A DNA stretch of 64,000 bases from Carnobacterium_A sp047553015 (GCF_047553015.1 NZ_CP180212.1:620001-684000), one strand, 5' to 3'; positions 34,080 through 43,390 are shown, counted from the first letter of the stretch. The notes: generated by a model from the letters alone, not told the origin. Numbers and translations are program-made.

Positions 34080-34877
34080 ATGAATTTTGAAATAGACTCT
34101 GGATGGAAATTGCATCCAGTTGGTGGTGATACAGGTCAGGCTTATATGGGAACTAGAGCAGAAGAAAAGCTTTTTTTGAAGCGCAATTCTTCGCCTTTTT
34201 TAGCTGCACTTTCCGTTGAAGGTATCACACCAAGGCTAGTGTGGACAAAGCGTATTGGCAATGGTGATGTACTGACAGCCCAAGAATGGTTGAATGGACG
34301 TACGCTTAAGAGCGAAGAGATGGTCTCTCCTGAAGTCGCACAATTACTAAGTCGCATTCATACTTCGGAACCATTGAGGAGTATGCTTTCACGGGTTGGT
34401 GGTAAAGAAATAACTCCTCAAATATTGCTGAATAACTATAAAAACAAACTGCCAAGCGATCTGCTAAATCATCCACTATTGACTAGTATTTTTGACAAGC
34501 TAACAGCAGAAGCAGCTACTATGAATTTAGTGACTCCTAGAGTTTGTCATGGGGATATCTATCAAAAGAATTGGCTATTATCCGATAAAGATCGTTTATA
34601 CTTAGTTGATTGGGATTCTGCAATGTTAGCTGATCCAGCAATGGATTTGAGTATGCTACTCTTTCAATATGTTCAACGAGAAAATTGGAAGGATTGGCTT
34701 GAACATTATGGAGCAGTTGTCACAGATGAATTGATTGAACGAATATTGTGGTATGCCTCGATGAATTATCTAACTCAAACCAAGCGTCATCATCATGAAT
34801 CTAGATTTTATGAAATGAATAAAGATATTTTGAAATTACAAACAATCCATTCAGTTATACAAGATGAAAGAGAGTAG
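34080..34877 (+). CDS. Aminoglycoside phosphotransferase-fold kinase (YtmP-like)
   Basis: A 265-residue APH/choline-kinase-fold protein. The catalytic loop is RVCHGDIYQKNWLL (H-G-D-x4-N) and the metal-binding Asp lies in YLVDWDSAMLADPAMDLSM. An N-terminal lobe with Lys in EKLFLKRNS would bind ATP. It is the conserved neighbour of trmB in Firmicutes; the substrate is unknown and it is unlikely to be an antibiotic-resistance enzyme. ATG 34080 follows a weak AGGAT. Expression may depend on read-through of the leader terminator. Confidence 0.9.
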   Translation: MNFEIDSGWKLHPVGGDTGQAYMGTRAEEKLFLKRNSSPFLAALSVEGITPRLVWTKRIGNGDVLTAQEWLNGRTLKSEEMVSPEVAQLLSRIHTSEPLRSMLSRVGGKEITPQILLNNYKNKLPSDLLNHPLLTSIFDKLTAEAATMNLVTPRVCHGDIYQKNWLLSDKDRLYLVDWDSAMLADPAMDLSMLLFQYVQRENWKDWLEHYGAVVTDELIERILWYASMNYLTQTKRHHHESRFYEMNKDILKLQTIHSVIQDERE

Positions 34878-34908
34878 AATCTTATTCGATATTTCGGGAA
34901 GATTCTAC
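34874..34908 (+). terminator. Hairpin between ytmP and trmB
   Basis: GTAGAATCTT (34874-34883) / AAGATTCTAC (34899-34908) is a perfect 10-bp stem but has only a short T tract, so termination may be partial. Confidence 0.5.
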
Positions 34909-34953
34909 TTTACGTTTAAGAGAGAATGAATAAAATTACAAAGGGGACTAATT

Positions 34954-35601
34954 ATGCGTTTAAGAAGAAAGCCAGGAGCACCGGCAAAAATAGCTGAATA
35001 CTCTCAATATATTGCGAATACTCCTGAAGAGTGGGTTGGGAAATGGCATGAGCGATTTAAAAATAGCCATCCGATTCATATTGAAGTTGGAACCGGAAAA
35101 GGGCGTTTTATTACTGAAATGGCTAAAAGTAACCCTGAAATAAATTATATAGGAATTGAATTGCAAGAGAGCGTTATAGTAGTTGCTTTAGATAAATTAA
35201 TAGAAGAAGACTTGCCTAATTTGCAATTGCTTCATGTCAATGGAGGATCGTTGACACAGTACTTTGCTAAGGAAGAAGTCGACCAAGTCTATTTGAATTT
35301 TTCTGATCCATGGCCAAAAAGTCGTCATGAAAAAAGAAGACTAACATCCTCTAGCTTTATTAAAAATTATGAAGAAGTTTTAGTTCCAGAAGGAGAAATC
35401 CATTTCAAAACCGATAATCAAGGTCTTTTTGAGTATTCATTGAGTAGTTTTTCTATATACGGAATGATTTTAGAACGCGTCTGGCTGAATTTACACGAAA
35501 GTGATTTTGAAGGCAATATTATGACTGAGTACGAGGAAAAGTTTTCAAATCGTGGACAACGTATTTATCGAGTTGTAGCTAAATTTCCTGAAAGAAAATA
35601 A
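34954..35601 (+). CDS. trmB: tRNA (guanine-N7-)-methyltransferase TrmB
   Basis: A 215-residue Rossmann-fold methyltransferase that makes m7G46 in tRNA. SAM-binding IEVGTGKGRFITEMA, then YIGIELQESV, the catalytic YLNFSDPWPKSRHEKRRLT block, and TDNQGLFEYS are all present. ATG 34954 is preceded by AAAGGGG. It is transcribed with or shortly after ytmP and ends at a bidirectional terminator. Confidence 0.97.
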   Translation: MRLRRKPGAPAKIAEYSQYIANTPEEWVGKWHERFKNSHPIHIEVGTGKGRFITEMAKSNPEINYIGIELQESVIVVALDKLIEEDLPNLQLLHVNGGSLTQYFAKEEVDQVYLNFSDPWPKSRHEKRRLTSSSFIKNYEEVLVPEGEIHFKTDNQGLFEYSLSSFSIYGMILERVWLNLHESDFEGNIMTEYEEKFSNRGQRIYRVVAKFPERK

Positions 35602-35602
35602 A

Positions 35603-35649
35603 AAATAGTGAGGGATTCAATAATTATTGAACGCCTCACTATTTTTTAT
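35603..35649. terminator. Bidirectional terminator between trmB and the PepSY-like gene
   Basis: AAAAAATAGTGAGG pairs with CCTCACTATTTTTT; A and T tracts flank it on both sides. Confidence 0.85.
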
Positions 35650-35660
35650 TTTCATCTATT

Positions 35661-35999
35661 TTAAATTCGATAAATATCTAAAATTGTTCCAGAATAGGCA
35701 TCTGCAATAAACTCATATTGGACAAGCTCATTTTCTTCTAATCTAGATATTCCACCGTAATAAACATCTGTTTTTAAAGTAAATTTTCTTAAAGGTATTT
35801 TTTTTAATTCAATCCACGATCCTTCGATTGGACCTTCTGCTAGAAATTGTTTCTTAACAGATGTTAAGATGGTATCTCCATGTATAGCAACATTTGTTTG
35901 TAAATAACGACGTAAGAAATAACCAAAAACTATACCTGATCCAAAGAGAAGACCGGCAATTAAATTATTTTTTATTGCTTCGTTTTGTTTATTTTGCAT
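35661..35999 (-). CDS. Small membrane-anchored PepSY-like protein
   Basis: A 112-residue protein with one N-terminal membrane segment (about 12-29, LIAGLLFGSGIVFGYFL) and an extracytoplasmic domain ending YEFIADAYSGTILDIYRI, which resembles the end of a PepSY unit. The function is unknown. It sits in the conserved trmB-ytoP interval, transcribed opposite to both. The family assignment is tentative. Confidence 0.75.
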   Translation of the reverse strand: MQNKQNEAIKNNLIAGLLFGSGIVFGYFLRRYLQTNVAIHGDTILTSVKKQFLAEGPIEGSWIELKKIPLRKFTLKTDVYYGGISRLEENELVQYEFIADAYSGTILDIYRI

Positions 36000-36123
36000 A
36001 ACTATCCCAACCTTTCAGCAGTTTGTTCTACTATCAAGTATACTACTTATTTTAAGAAAAGTCTTCTAACTTAAATTTAATGTATAAATAGGGTATAATG
36101 TAAAGGGAAAGCTATAAAAATAG

Positions 36124-36170
36124 AAAGGAGATCATAAAAGTAAACAGGACTTTTATGAATACATAAAATT
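36124..36170 (+). promoter_or_regulatory. Leader of ytoP: ribosome binding site, hairpin and a three-codon ORF
   Basis: AAAGGAG (36124-36130) is followed by the hairpin AAAAGT-AAACAGG-ACTTTT (36136-36154), then ATG-AAT-ACA-TAA (36155-36166), then AATT and the ytoP ATG (36171). No other ribosome binding site is close to 36171. Confidence 0.45.
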
Positions 36171-37250
36171 ATGGAAGATAAAACATTTGATTTAATTAAG
36201 AAAATGACAGAGTTGCAAGGAACTAGTGGATTTGAACATAGAGTAAGAGAAGAGATGAGAAAGCAGCTAACTCCCTTAGTAGATGAAGTGCAACAAGATG
36301 GTTTAGGAGGAATTTTTGGCATTCGTAAAAGTAAGGTTGAAAATGCACCCAAAATTATGATTGCAGCTCATATGGATGAAGTTGGCTTTATGCTTGCTCG
36401 TATAACGAAACAAGGCTTATTTCATGTTGTACCTTTAGGAGGATGGAACCCTTATGTTGTTTCAGCGCAGCGATTTACTTTGCAAACAAGTAAAGGAGAT
36501 TACCCTTGTATTTCATCTTCTGTACCGCCACATCTTTTAAGAGGCAAAGATGGCAACCAAGCTAAATTAGAAATTAGTGATATTCTTTTTGATGCTGGTT
36601 TTGATTCTAAAGAAGAAGCAGAATCGTTTGGAGTACGTCCAGGGGACACAATAGTGCCAGATGTTGAAACAATAAAAATGGCAAATGGTAAAAAAATAGT
36701 CAGTAAGGCCTGGGATAATCGCTATGGAACAACAGTAGTAATAGAAGCCTTGAAAGAATTAGTCAACGAAGATTTACCAAATACATTAATTGCAGGAGCA
36801 AATGTCCAAGAAGAAGTTGGTCTAAGAGGAACAAAAGGAGCAGTTCACCAATTTAAACCAGACTTATTTTTTGCTGTAGATTGTTCAGCAGCTGACGACT
36901 TAACTGGAGATAAATCTAAATTCGGACATTTAGGAGAAGGATTCTTACTTAGAATTCAAGATCCAGGGATGATAACATTAAAAGGAATGCGTGAGTTTTT
37001 ATTGGATACTGCTGAAACAAACCATATTCCTTATCAGTATTTTGTATCTAAAGGTGGAACAGATGCAGGTGCAGCTCAGGTTATGAATAATGGTATTCCT
37101 AGTGCGGTGATTGGTGTATGTGCACGATACATCCATACTCATCAGACTGTTTTTCATATTGATGATTACGCTGCAGCTAAAGAAATGGTTTTACAAATAG
37201 CTCGTACGTTAGATCGAAGTGCTCTTGAAACGATAATGAAAAACAACTAG
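36171..37250 (+). CDS. M42-family glutamyl aminopeptidase (YtoP/PepA-like)
   Basis: A 359-residue dinuclear metallopeptidase. Metal-binding regions seen are AAHMDEVGFMLA (His), KAWDNRYGTTV (bridging Asp), NVQEEVGLRGTKG (catalytic Glu plus metal Glu), FAVDCSAADD (Asp) and YIHTHQTVFHIDDY (His). M42 enzymes form large tetrahedral particles that trim peptides. A paralogue lies at 58358-59440. A stop at 36156-36158 rules out a longer start. The ribosome binding site is unusually far upstream. It heads a run of ytoP, ytpP, usp and ytpR genes. Confidence 0.95.
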   Translation: MEDKTFDLIKKMTELQGTSGFEHRVREEMRKQLTPLVDEVQQDGLGGIFGIRKSKVENAPKIMIAAHMDEVGFMLARITKQGLFHVVPLGGWNPYVVSAQRFTLQTSKGDYPCISSSVPPHLLRGKDGNQAKLEISDILFDAGFDSKEEAESFGVRPGDTIVPDVETIKMANGKKIVSKAWDNRYGTTVVIEALKELVNEDLPNTLIAGANVQEEVGLRGTKGAVHQFKPDLFFAVDCSAADDLTGDKSKFGHLGEGFLLRIQDPGMITLKGMREFLLDTAETNHIPYQYFVSKGGTDAGAAQVMNNGIPSAVIGVCARYIHTHQTVFHIDDYAAAKEMVLQIARTLDRSALETIMKNN

Positions 37251-37274
37251 TTAATAATAGAAAGGAATGGTAGT

Positions 37275-37589
37275 ATGCGTAATCTAGTTTCGGTTGAAGA
37301 ATTTCAATTAATTAGTAAAAAAGAAAAAGTTGTTTTCTTTTTTAATGCAGATTGGTGTGGGGACTGTGTTTTTATAAAGCCAGAAATGCCAGGAATTGTT
37401 AAAGCTCATCCTGAAATAACATTCATTAAAGTAGATCGCGATAAATTCGTTGAATTATGTGAAGAGTTATCTATCATTGGAATACCGAGTTTTCTTGCTT
37501 ATGAAAATGGTAAAGAGATAGGAAGGTTTGTCAGTAAAAATCGTAAAACCAAAGAAGAAATAGAAACATTCATCCAAACCTTATACTAA
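37275..37589 (+). CDS. Thioredoxin-like protein (YtpP)
   Basis: A 104-residue thioredoxin fold with the active site DWCGDC in FNADWCGDCVFIKPEMP, and the cis-Pro region IIGIPSFLAYENGKEI. The dipeptide between the cysteines is Gly-Asp rather than the Gly-Pro of thioredoxin, as in the YtpP group. It should act in cytoplasmic thiol-disulfide exchange; the partner is unknown. It has a good AAAGGA ribosome binding site 25 bp after the aminopeptidase gene. Confidence 0.92.
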   Translation: MRNLVSVEEFQLISKKEKVVFFFNADWCGDCVFIKPEMPGIVKAHPEITFIKVDRDKFVELCEELSIIGIPSFLAYENGKEIGRFVSKNRKTKEEIETFIQTLY

Positions 37590-37608
37590 AAAGTTAGGAG
37601 CTGCAGAT

Positions 37609-38103
37609 ATGGAGCAAGATCAACAACAATATGCTCGCATTTTAATTGCTATAGATGGAAGTGAATCTGCTAAAAAAGCTTTCGAAAAGTCTATTCTAAT
37701 TGCTAAACGAAATGATTCTGAATTAATTATTGTTCATGTGATTGATTCTAGTTCGTATAACATGGGGATTGAAAGTGCGACTTTTAATGCGATTGAAGTC
37801 GACTCAATAGAAATGGAAGAATTGCTAAAAGAATACAGCAATAAAGCTAAAAAATCTGGAGTAAAATTAGTTAAAACATACATGGTCAAGGGCTCACCTA
37901 AAAAGCTATTATCTACAGAAATACCAAAGGAGTTTCAAGTAGATTTGATTGTTGTAGGCAGTACCGGATTAAATATGATTGAGCGTTGGATGATTGGAAG
38001 CGTGAGTGAATACATTATTCGAGAATCTCGCTGTGATGTTTTGGTTATAAGAAATACAAAAAAGAGGATGGGTTTAGACGATGATGATAAGCAGTTACAA
38101 TAA
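37609..38103 (+). CDS. Universal stress protein UspA family
   Basis: A 164-residue single Usp domain. The N-terminal strand RILIAIDGSESAKKAF and the C-terminal ATP-type loop VVGSTGLNMIERWMIGSVSEYII (G-x2-G-x9-G-S/T pattern) suggest the ATP-binding subtype. The Asp/Gln-rich C-terminus overlaps the start of ytpR by 23 bp. Its role is in stress survival by unknown partners. Such a gene inserted between ytpP and ytpR differs from the Bacillus order. Confidence 0.9.
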   Translation: MEQDQQQYARILIAIDGSESAKKAFEKSILIAKRNDSELIIVHVIDSSSYNMGIESATFNAIEVDSIEMEELLKEYSNKAKKSGVKLVKTYMVKGSPKKLLSTEIPKEFQVDLIVVGSTGLNMIERWMIGSVSEYIIRESRCDVLVIRNTKKRMGLDDDDKQLQ

Positions 38104-38692
38104 AGATGGAATTGGCGATGTTCTTTTAGTTATGACTGAAAGTAGTGTCTCTAAAGAGCAAGGTTTTGAAACAAAAGGAAACACTACGCGTATCTTTAAT
38201 ACAGCAACAAATAAGACAGTAGGATATAATTTTTTTGAAAGTTCTAACTATTTAGAGATAAATGAAAATGGGCCACTAACATTGAGTATGCAACAAGTTA
38301 GTCATTTAAATGACCGCCTTTTAGAGCAAGGGTTTAGTGATCAATTGGAAGCAGACGAAGCACCGAAATTTGTTGTTGGATATGTTAAAGAATGTAGTTC
38401 TCATCCAAACTCTGATCATTTATCCATTACTCAAATTGAAATAGACAATCAACAAGTTATTCAAGTTGTATGTGGAGCGGCTAATATTGCAGCTGGACAA
38501 AAAGTAGTGGTAGCTAAAGTTGGAGCAATGATGCCTGATGGAACAGCAATCTGGGATGGAGAATTAAGAGGAGAACCAAGTCACGGGATGGTTTGCTCTG
38601 CTAGGGAATTAGGCATAAAAGAAGAACAAGGTAAAAAAGGTATTTTAGTCTTATCTGATTCATCAGTAGTTGGAACAGAATTTAAAAAATAG
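38081..38692 (+). CDS. ytpR: tRNA-binding domain protein YtpR
   Basis: A 203-residue protein: an N-terminal domain of about 90 residues (DUF4479 type) followed by an OB-fold tRNA-binding domain (VVGYVKECSSHPNSDHLSITQIEI, VVCGAANIAAGQKVVVAKVGAMMPDG, SHGMVCSARELGI) like that in the beta subunit of PheRS. A role in tRNA quality control is inferred from the domain. Start ATG 38081 lies inside the end of the usp gene, implying translational coupling. Confidence 0.92.
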   Translation: MMISSYNKDGIGDVLLVMTESSVSKEQGFETKGNTTRIFNTATNKTVGYNFFESSNYLEINENGPLTLSMQQVSHLNDRLLEQGFSDQLEADEAPKFVVGYVKECSSHPNSDHLSITQIEIDNQQVIQVVCGAANIAAGQKVVVAKVGAMMPDGTAIWDGELRGEPSHGMVCSARELGIKEEQGKKGILVLSDSSVVGTEFKK

Positions 38693-38706
38693 GATAAAAA
38701 AAAAAC

Positions 38707-38758
38707 AAAAAAGAAGTAGAAATAGTCTGTTATAGCGCTATTTCATGCTTCTTTTTTA
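38707..38758 (+). terminator. Intrinsic terminator after ytpR
   Basis: AAAAAAGAAG and GAAATAG pair with CTATTTC and CTTCTTTTTT, with a 2-bp internal bulge on each side. Confidence 0.85.
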
Positions 38759-38859
38759 TTTTGATATTTTCATACTGGTTGGTTTAGATTAATTCTACAA
38801 CCTGTATAAGATTTGTGTTAAACTAATACACGAACATCAGAGAAGAAAGGAGCGTCATC

Positions 38860-41496
38860 ATGTCGAAATATGATGGACCAAGTTATAAAAAAAACCAGAA
38901 ACGATTAAAGAAATCTGAGTTTCCTTTCTATCGTGACTCTGCTCATGTGACAGAGAAAGATGGTCTTTTTGATAAGACTAAGACATCGAAGTATGAAAAA
39001 TCTATAAAAATAACCCGAGAAATGAATACCAATGGCTCAGAAAAATCATTTTCTGAACAAATAAACAAGACGAATGACGAAAGAAAAAGATTAATACCCA
39101 CTAAACAAGACAACGGTAACTCAAATGAATCAAGCGAAAAAGACAACTCAAACGATCTATTTAAAAGAGATACAGCAATCTATCAAAAAAGACGAAGTTC
39201 GACACCTTTTAAAGTTCAAAAAATTCCTTCTCCTTACCATGGACTAAGTAAAACTTTTAGAAAAGGAATAACAGTCGACTATAGCGAATTAGCAATAAGT
39301 TTAAAAAAAGAAGAAGAAGATTTTATTTTATCTTATGATCATCTTTGTGAGCGTTTGTCAAAGTTGTATACTAAAGAAGCTGAATCTACTTTCGAAGAAC
39401 CGGCAGATTCAGATCAGTCTGTCTCTTTGGATAATTCTAAAAATAAACTCAATCAATCGTTAGAAACAATGATAGAAGAGCAAGATAGCCAAATAAATCA
39501 TCATAAAATAGGAACAAATGATTTTAATGACGAAGATATTCTTGAGGATTCAAAAAAAATAAAAGTACCCAATGATGTGCTGACAGATAAGCCTGTTGGA
39601 CTAAATTCAAATGAAGACTTAGATACCTCGAAAGAGAATAACAATCAGCTAATTAAAAAGAATGTCCAACTAGGACCAGTTGTAACGAGGAAAAGAAAAA
39701 TAGTAACAGATGAAGAAATTGAACTGTTGGAACTTAAAGCTGCACTTAGCCGGTTCAATTATATTGAAAAAAATTCAAGTAAAGAAAAACGATTGTTTGA
39801 AACAAAAGAGATTACACTGAAAAGTAATCATTCTACTCAGCAAACAGAAATAAATCAAAAGATAGAAACAAATAAAGACAACGAGCAAGAAGATTTGAGT
39901 GAAGAAAAAGAGCAACAAAAAAAAGATCACCTAATAAATGATAGACTAGTTCCAGAATCAATCTCAGAACTAGAACGATTGACAGAACGATCTAAAGATG
40001 AAAAAAATAACGTATTATTAAGTACGGATAGTGCTAAGCTGAGTTTAGATGGACATAAACAGCTAAACGAGTATAAATTTCCATCATTGGATTTATTGGA
40101 TCCACCAGTTGAGTTTCAAAGCAATGCTATTGATGATTGGGTTTTAGGACAAGCAGAATTATTGAATGAGACATTAGATGCTTTTAACGTTCTCGCCCAA
40201 GTAGTAGGCTGGACTGTTGGACCTGCAGTTACACAATTTGAATTGCAATTGAGTCGTGGCGTTAAAGTGAATAAAATTACGAATCTTTCTGATGATTTAA
40301 AGTTAGCGTTAGCAGCCAAAGATATTAGAATTGAAGCACCCATTCCAGGTAAAAGCACGGTTGGAGTTGAAATACCAAATAGAATATCCAGACCTGTGAT
40401 GCTTTCAGAGGTGATGGCTAGTGATAAATTTAAAAATAGTCCTTCTCCATTAACTGTTGCATTAGGGGTTAATCTAGCTGGAGATGCAATTGTGTCTACT
40501 CTTGATAAAATGCCTCATGGCTTGATTGCTGGTGCAACAGGTTCTGGTAAAAGTGTTTTTATCAATTCTATTCTAGTCAGCTTACTATATAAGGCTAACC
40601 CTAGTGAAGTAAAGCTGATTCTAATTGATCCTAAAGCTGTTGAACTGGCTCCATATAATGCTATTCCACATTTGTTGTCACCGGTCATTTCTGAACCAAA
40701 AGCAGCTAGTGAAGCCTTGAAATGGGCAGTTAACGAAATGGAAGAACGTTACCAAAAATTAGCTCTAGCAGGAGTAAGAAACATTCAACGGTTTAACGAA
40801 AAAGTTCAAGAGCAAGGAGACCACGGGTTGAAACTTCCTTACATCGTCATTATTATTGACGAGTTAGCTGATTTAATGATGGTTGCCAGTAGTGATGTCC
40901 AAGATTCAATAGTGCGTATTACTCAAAAAGCACGTGCTGCAGGAATACATTTACTTGTAGCAACTCAGCGTCCAAGTGTAGATGTTATTACCGGGACAAT
41001 AAAAAATAATATTCCAACAAGAATAGCCTTTATGGTATCTAGCCAAGTAGATTCCCGAACGATTATGGATTCTGGTGGAGCTGAAAAATTACTCGGTAGG
41101 GGAGATATGTTGTTTTTAGAAAATGGTGCAAGCCAACCTATCCGCATTCAAGGAACTTATGTTGAAAAAGAAATAGATAGCATTGTTAAATATGTAAAAG
41201 AACAACGTCAAACGAATTATTTATTTGAGCCTGAAAGCTTATTAGCAAGAGTAGAAGCTATTGAAACCAAGGATGAATTGTACGAAGAAATAGTGGTTTT
41301 TATTATTGAAGAAGGCCAAGTATCAGCATCTTCGTTACAACGTAAGTTTAAGATTGGATTTAATAGAGCTTCTAATATAGTCGATACACTAGAAAAAGAA
41401 GGATTAATTTCATCTAACAAAGGATCAAAACCACGTGACGTTTTTATAACTAAAACCGACTACAAGGAACGAAACGAGACTAAGGAACTGTTTTAA
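38860..41496 (+). CDS. sftA: Soluble FtsK/SpoIIIE-type DNA translocase (SftA/YtpT)
   Basis: An 878-residue protein. The first 420 residues or so are charged and low in complexity with no membrane helices, unlike SpoIIIE/FtsK and like Bacillus SftA. The motor follows: alpha/beta domain from about 430, Walker A GATGSGKSVFINS (near 557), Walker B YIVIIIDELADLMM (near 664), ATQRPSVDVITG, and a C-terminal winged-helix gamma domain (about 800-860) that reads KOPS-type sites. It moves chromosome ends away from the closing septum. It has its own promoter region and GAAAGGAG ribosome binding site. Confidence 0.95.
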   Translation: MSKYDGPSYKKNQKRLKKSEFPFYRDSAHVTEKDGLFDKTKTSKYEKSIKITREMNTNGSEKSFSEQINKTNDERKRLIPTKQDNGNSNESSEKDNSNDLFKRDTAIYQKRRSSTPFKVQKIPSPYHGLSKTFRKGITVDYSELAISLKKEEEDFILSYDHLCERLSKLYTKEAESTFEEPADSDQSVSLDNSKNKLNQSLETMIEEQDSQINHHKIGTNDFNDEDILEDSKKIKVPNDVLTDKPVGLNSNEDLDTSKENNNQLIKKNVQLGPVVTRKRKIVTDEEIELLELKAALSRFNYIEKNSSKEKRLFETKEITLKSNHSTQQTEINQKIETNKDNEQEDLSEEKEQQKKDHLINDRLVPESISELERLTERSKDEKNNVLLSTDSAKLSLDGHKQLNEYKFPSLDLLDPPVEFQSNAIDDWVLGQAELLNETLDAFNVLAQVVGWTVGPAVTQFELQLSRGVKVNKITNLSDDLKLALAAKDIRIEAPIPGKSTVGVEIPNRISRPVMLSEVMASDKFKNSPSPLTVALGVNLAGDAIVSTLDKMPHGLIAGATGSGKSVFINSILVSLLYKANPSEVKLILIDPKAVELAPYNAIPHLLSPVISEPKAASEALKWAVNEMEERYQKLALAGVRNIQRFNEKVQEQGDHGLKLPYIVIIIDELADLMMVASSDVQDSIVRITQKARAAGIHLLVATQRPSVDVITGTIKNNIPTRIAFMVSSQVDSRTIMDSGGAEKLLGRGDMLFLENGASQPIRIQGTYVEKEIDSIVKYVKEQRQTNYLFEPESLLARVEAIETKDELYEEIVVFIIEEGQVSASSLQRKFKIGFNRASNIVDTLEKEGLISSNKGSKPRDVFITKTDYKERNETKELF

Positions 41497-41815
41497 TTAT
41501 TCAAAAAAGAACGTACTGGTTTCGTTAAAAAGAAGGCATCTGATATTACTTCTCATGAGAACTAGTTCTGGAGAGAATAAATCACAGCCTTCTATTTTTA
41601 CATAGCGATAACACTGCATACCTAATCTAGTTGACTAAGAATAAACTAGAAAAAGATAATTGGTAGTCGAAAAAAACAAACCATGGTATACTATATCCGT
41701 TCTATTTTATTTTTAAATAAACCGATTCTAAGAGGTAAAAAAGAGTGTAAATGATGAAATGTATGATGAATAATCATAGTAAACAAAAAAAACGGTCTAA
41801 AACAATGGAGGATTT
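41497..41815 (+). other. 319-bp region between sftA and murC
   Basis: AGAAGGC (about 41532) and GCCTTCT-ATTTTT (about 41589-41600) can pair around an inner TTCTC/GAGAA hairpin, a plausible terminator. An extended -10 TGG-TATACT (41684-41692) may be the murC promoter. A 22-codon ORF (41751-41819) overlaps the murC start codon. Confidence 0.55.
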
Positions 41816-41819
41816 ATGA
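41751..41819 (+). CDS. Possible 22-codon leader ORF coupled to murC
   Basis: ATG 41751 opens a frame reading MMKCMMNNHSKQKKRSKTME then DL, ending in TGA 41817-41819, which overlaps the murC ATG (41816) in the classical ATGA manner. It is short, Lys/Arg-rich, and has no strong ribosome binding site of its own, so it may be chance. If translated, it would couple ribosome passage to murC initiation. Confidence 0.3.
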   Translation: MMKCMMNNHSKQKKRSKTMEDL

Positions 41820-43150
41820 AAATGAATAATGAAACAGTCTATCATTTTGTTGGAATTAAAGGTTCTGGTATGAGTGCACTAGCGTTAATCCTTCATGATA
41901 AGGGTTTTAAAGTTCAAGGTTCTGACGTAGATAAATATTTTTTTACTCAAAAAAATATTGAAGACGCAGAAATTCCAATTTTAACATTTAGTGAGAAAAA
42001 TATTCATGAAGGCTTAACCATTATTGCGGGAAATGCATTTTCAGATTCACATGAAGAAATGATAGCTGCTAGAAAAATGAATTTACCAGTTATTCGATAC
42101 CATGACTTTCTTGGAGAATTATTAAAACAATACACGAGTATTACTGTTACAGGTTCACATGGAAAAACAAGTACAACAGGCTTGTTAGCTCATGTTATGA
42201 GTACAATTGCAGATACAAGTTACTTGATTGGTGATGGAACAGGACACGGAGTTCCTGATGCAGAGTTTTTTGTACTTGAAGCATGTGAGTATAGGCGACA
42301 TTTTTTAGCGTATCGTCCTGATTATGCAATCATTACAAACATTGACTACGATCACCCCGATTATTTTACTAGCCTAGAAGACGTTGTCAGCGCTTTTGAG
42401 GAAATGGCTAAATTAGTGAAAAAAGCGATTATCGCATGTGGTGATGATGAGCAACTAGTGAAACTTCAAGCTGAAGTACCTATTATTTATTATGGATTTA
42501 ACGACAATAATAATTTTCAAGCTAAGAATTTGAGTCGCTCAATCACAGGGTCTGAATTTGATGTGTACATTGAAGATGAGTTTTACGGTCATTTTGTTAT
42601 CCCTACTTATGGAAAACACAATATCCTAAATGCTTTGGCTGTTATTGCTATCACTTATCATGAAAATTTAGATAAAGAAAAAGTAATAAAAAATTTCACT
42701 ACATTTGCAGGAGTTAAAAGGCGTTTTACTGAAAAAGTAGTTGAAGATATGGTTATTATTGATGATTATGCCCATCATCCGTCAGAAATCAGGGCTACGA
42801 TTGATGCTGCCCGTCAAAAATATCCAACTAAAGAAATTATTGCGATATTCCAACCACATACATTTACACGTACAGTGGCTATGTTAAGTGAATTTGCTGA
42901 AGCTTTAAACTTAGCGGATTCTGTCTACTTATGTGATATCTTTGGATCAGCTCGTGAACAACAAGGCAAAGTAACCATTGAAGATTTAGCTGTGAAAATA
43001 GACAATAACGCTCTAATCTTAAAAGAAGAAAACATGTCCCCTTTACTAGAACATCATGACGGAGTAGCTATTTTTATGGGTGCAGGAGATGTTCAAAAAT
43101 TCGAACTATCCTATGAAACATTATTGAGTCATTCAGCATTAAGCAAATAA
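41816..43150 (+). CDS. murC: UDP-N-acetylmuramate--L-alanine ligase MurC
   Basis: A 444-residue Mur ligase that adds the first amino acid to UDP-MurNAc in peptidoglycan synthesis. The N-terminal Rossmann motif is GIKGSGMSALALILHDKG, the ATP loop TGSHGKTSTTGLL, followed by EACEYRRHFLAYRPD, TNIDYDHPDYF and the C-terminal DDYAHHPSEIRATI and QPHTFTRT. ATG 41816 follows GGAGG; an ATG two codons later is possible. The gene stands alone with its terminator, directly after sftA as in Bacillus. Confidence 0.97.
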   Translation: MKMNNETVYHFVGIKGSGMSALALILHDKGFKVQGSDVDKYFFTQKNIEDAEIPILTFSEKNIHEGLTIIAGNAFSDSHEEMIAARKMNLPVIRYHDFLGELLKQYTSITVTGSHGKTSTTGLLAHVMSTIADTSYLIGDGTGHGVPDAEFFVLEACEYRRHFLAYRPDYAIITNIDYDHPDYFTSLEDVVSAFEEMAKLVKKAIIACGDDEQLVKLQAEVPIIYYGFNDNNNFQAKNLSRSITGSEFDVYIEDEFYGHFVIPTYGKHNILNALAVIAITYHENLDKEKVIKNFTTFAGVKRRFTEKVVEDMVIIDDYAHHPSEIRATIDAARQKYPTKEIIAIFQPHTFTRTVAMLSEFAEALNLADSVYLCDIFGSAREQQGKVTIEDLAVKIDNNALILKEENMSPLLEHHDGVAIFMGAGDVQKFELSYETLLSHSALSK

Positions 43151-43152
43151 GA

Positions 43153-43191
43153 AAAGAGAGACTGGGGAGAAATCTACCAGTCTCTCTTTCA
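43153..43191 (+). terminator. Intrinsic terminator after murC
   Basis: AAAGAGAGACTGG pairs perfectly with CCAGTCTCTCTTT around a 12-nt loop. Confidence 0.85.
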
Positions 43192-43390
43192 CATATCTAA
43201 CTAGCTCATTTCAACTTTTTTATTATTGAGAGAATACCCCTATTTATTTATAAGAAAGAATAGATTTTAGAAATTAGCTATCTCATATATTGTTTGGTAA
43301 AATAATATAGAAAAAGAGGGTTGTTCTAGCTAAAACTGGTGTAACAGATTAAATACTACTGTTATAGGATGAATAAGAAGGAGTTTTTAT

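Noticed and set aside
34080..34877. Aminoglycoside resistance gene
   Set aside because: The APH-fold kinase is the conserved YtmP neighbour of trmB, a housekeeping context, so a resistance role is not supported.
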